Assembly (NCBI GenBank): GCA_028818795.1
Contig: JAPPND010000112.1
Span: forward strand, 62,001-126,000
DNA length: 64,000 nucleotides
Direction: 5' to 3'
DNA from: Gammaproteobacteria bacterium
Lineage (GTDB): Bacteria > Pseudomonadota > Gammaproteobacteria > Pseudomonadales > Azotimanducaceae
The translations under genes and the position numbers were made by a program. Shown one piece after another: positions 63,513 to 64,000 of the stretch (its first letter is position 1; every line of letters begins with the position of its first letter). The notes beneath the pieces are model-generated. The model saw only the letters and a list, made by a program, of their open reading frames with translations. It was not told where the DNA came from and did no database searches.

Positions 63513-64000
63513 TTACAGCTTGTAGCGCACGCCCAACTGGAACCGGCGCCCGGCGTTGATCGCGCCCGCGAAGTGATCCTGGGTGCCGGTCCCCAACCGA
63601 TGGTAGTAGTAGACGTTCTCGTCGGTCAGGTTGATGGCTTCGACGGCGAACTTGAGCTTGTCGTTCAGCGCATAGCTGAGCGCCGCATCGAGTTGGCTGT
63701 ACGGCTCGACGAACGTGGGGTGCGGCTGCCAGGCGACGCCGATGTTGTCCAGGAACTCGTCGCGGAAGTTGTGCGACACGCGGCCGCTCCAGGGACCCTT
63801 CTCGTAGAACACCGTGAAGTTGACCGTGTTGTCGGACAAGCCCGGAACGCTGTACGAGGCATTCGTCTTCTGGCTTACGAAATCCGACCCGGAGTTGATC
63901 AACGTGTAGTTGGCGATCACGCCGAGCCCGTCGAATGGCGGCGGCAGCAGGCCCTCCATCGTCCGCTGGAACGAAAGCTCCAAGCCGACCAGGCTCGAAT
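63513..64000 (-). CDS. TonB-dependent receptor, 3' end
   Basis: The last 160 or so residues of an outer-membrane receptor. It shows the barrel pattern of the TonB-dependent family (LSYALNDKLKFAVEAINLTDENVYYY, then GRRFQLGVRYKL at the C-terminus). The frame continues past the end of the window. Its ligand cannot be told. It is unrelated in sequence to the receptor at 19-21 kb. Confidence 0.85.
   Translation of the reverse strand, partial: SSLVGLELSFQRTMEGLLPPPFDGLGVIANYTLINSGSDFVSQKTNASYSVPGLSDNTVNFTVFYEKGPWSGRVSHNFRDEFLDNIGVAWQPHPTFVEPYSQLDAALSYALNDKLKFAVEAINLTDENVYYYHRLGTGTQDHFAGAINAGRRFQLGVRYKL

Overview
The window is GC-rich bacterial DNA with about 54 protein-coding genes and no rRNA, tRNA, CRISPR array, transposase or phage gene that I could see. 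TonB-dependent receptors, a TonB/ExbB/ExbD system, a bd-oxidase remnant, a DUF6491-type protein and many CoA-linked enzymes point to a Gram-negative proteobacterium. I would guess a marine or host-associated gammaproteobacterium, because sulfatases, phytanoyl-CoA-type dioxygenases, Gfo/Idh/MocA oxidoreductases and family III CoA-transferases are all abundant. The taxon is an inference only.

Layout. 0-10.5 kb: the 3' part of an S9 peptidase, two tandem near-identical Uma2-type genes, an oxidoreductase, an epoxide hydrolase and a two-subunit ABC exporter. 10.5-17.4 kb: an eight-gene minus-strand operon (MFS permease, two MaoC-type proteins, amidohydrolase, alpha/beta hydrolase, glyoxalase-fold protein, acyl-CoA ligase, DUF6491-like protein) that looks catabolic. 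17.5-24.6 kb: a plus-strand set with a di-heme peroxidase, TonB-dependent receptor, ExbB, two ExbDs, TonB, a DUF4920 protein and an ArsI/CadI-like protein, which reads as one self-contained outer-membrane uptake system. 24.6-26 kb: a decayed cytochrome bd locus in which the front of cydA is fused in frame to the back of cydB and also carries a frameshift.

26-44 kb: a lipoprotein, amidohydrolase, DUF924, a third Uma2 gene, a carotenoid oxygenase paired with a GH32-like protein, then four family III CoA-transferase genes (six domains), a 3-mercaptopyruvate sulfurtransferase, a CmcJ-like oxygenase, a hendecad coiled-coil protein, a Gfo/Idh/MocA protein and an SMP-30 lactonase. 44.5-52.9 kb: a plus-strand series from pyrF and glutaryl-CoA dehydrogenase to dioxygenase, sulfatase, hydrolase, histidine phosphatase, enolase-superfamily dehydratase and an NTF2-like protein. 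53-64 kb: mostly minus strand, with an oxidoreductase flanked by inverted repeats, a packed sulfatase/dioxygenase/solute-binding-protein operon, a second coiled-coil protein and the 3' end of another TonB-dependent receptor.

A family of palindromic dispersed repeats (ends CGTAGGGG ... CCCCTACG) runs through the window. Four genes end with a TAG stop that lies in the edge of one of these repeats, and a perfect 42-bp inverted pair brackets the oxidoreductase gene at 53-54.3 kb. The most notable points are this repeat family, the cydA::cydB fusion, the 526-bp identical Uma2 duplication and the peroxidase/TonB uptake cluster.
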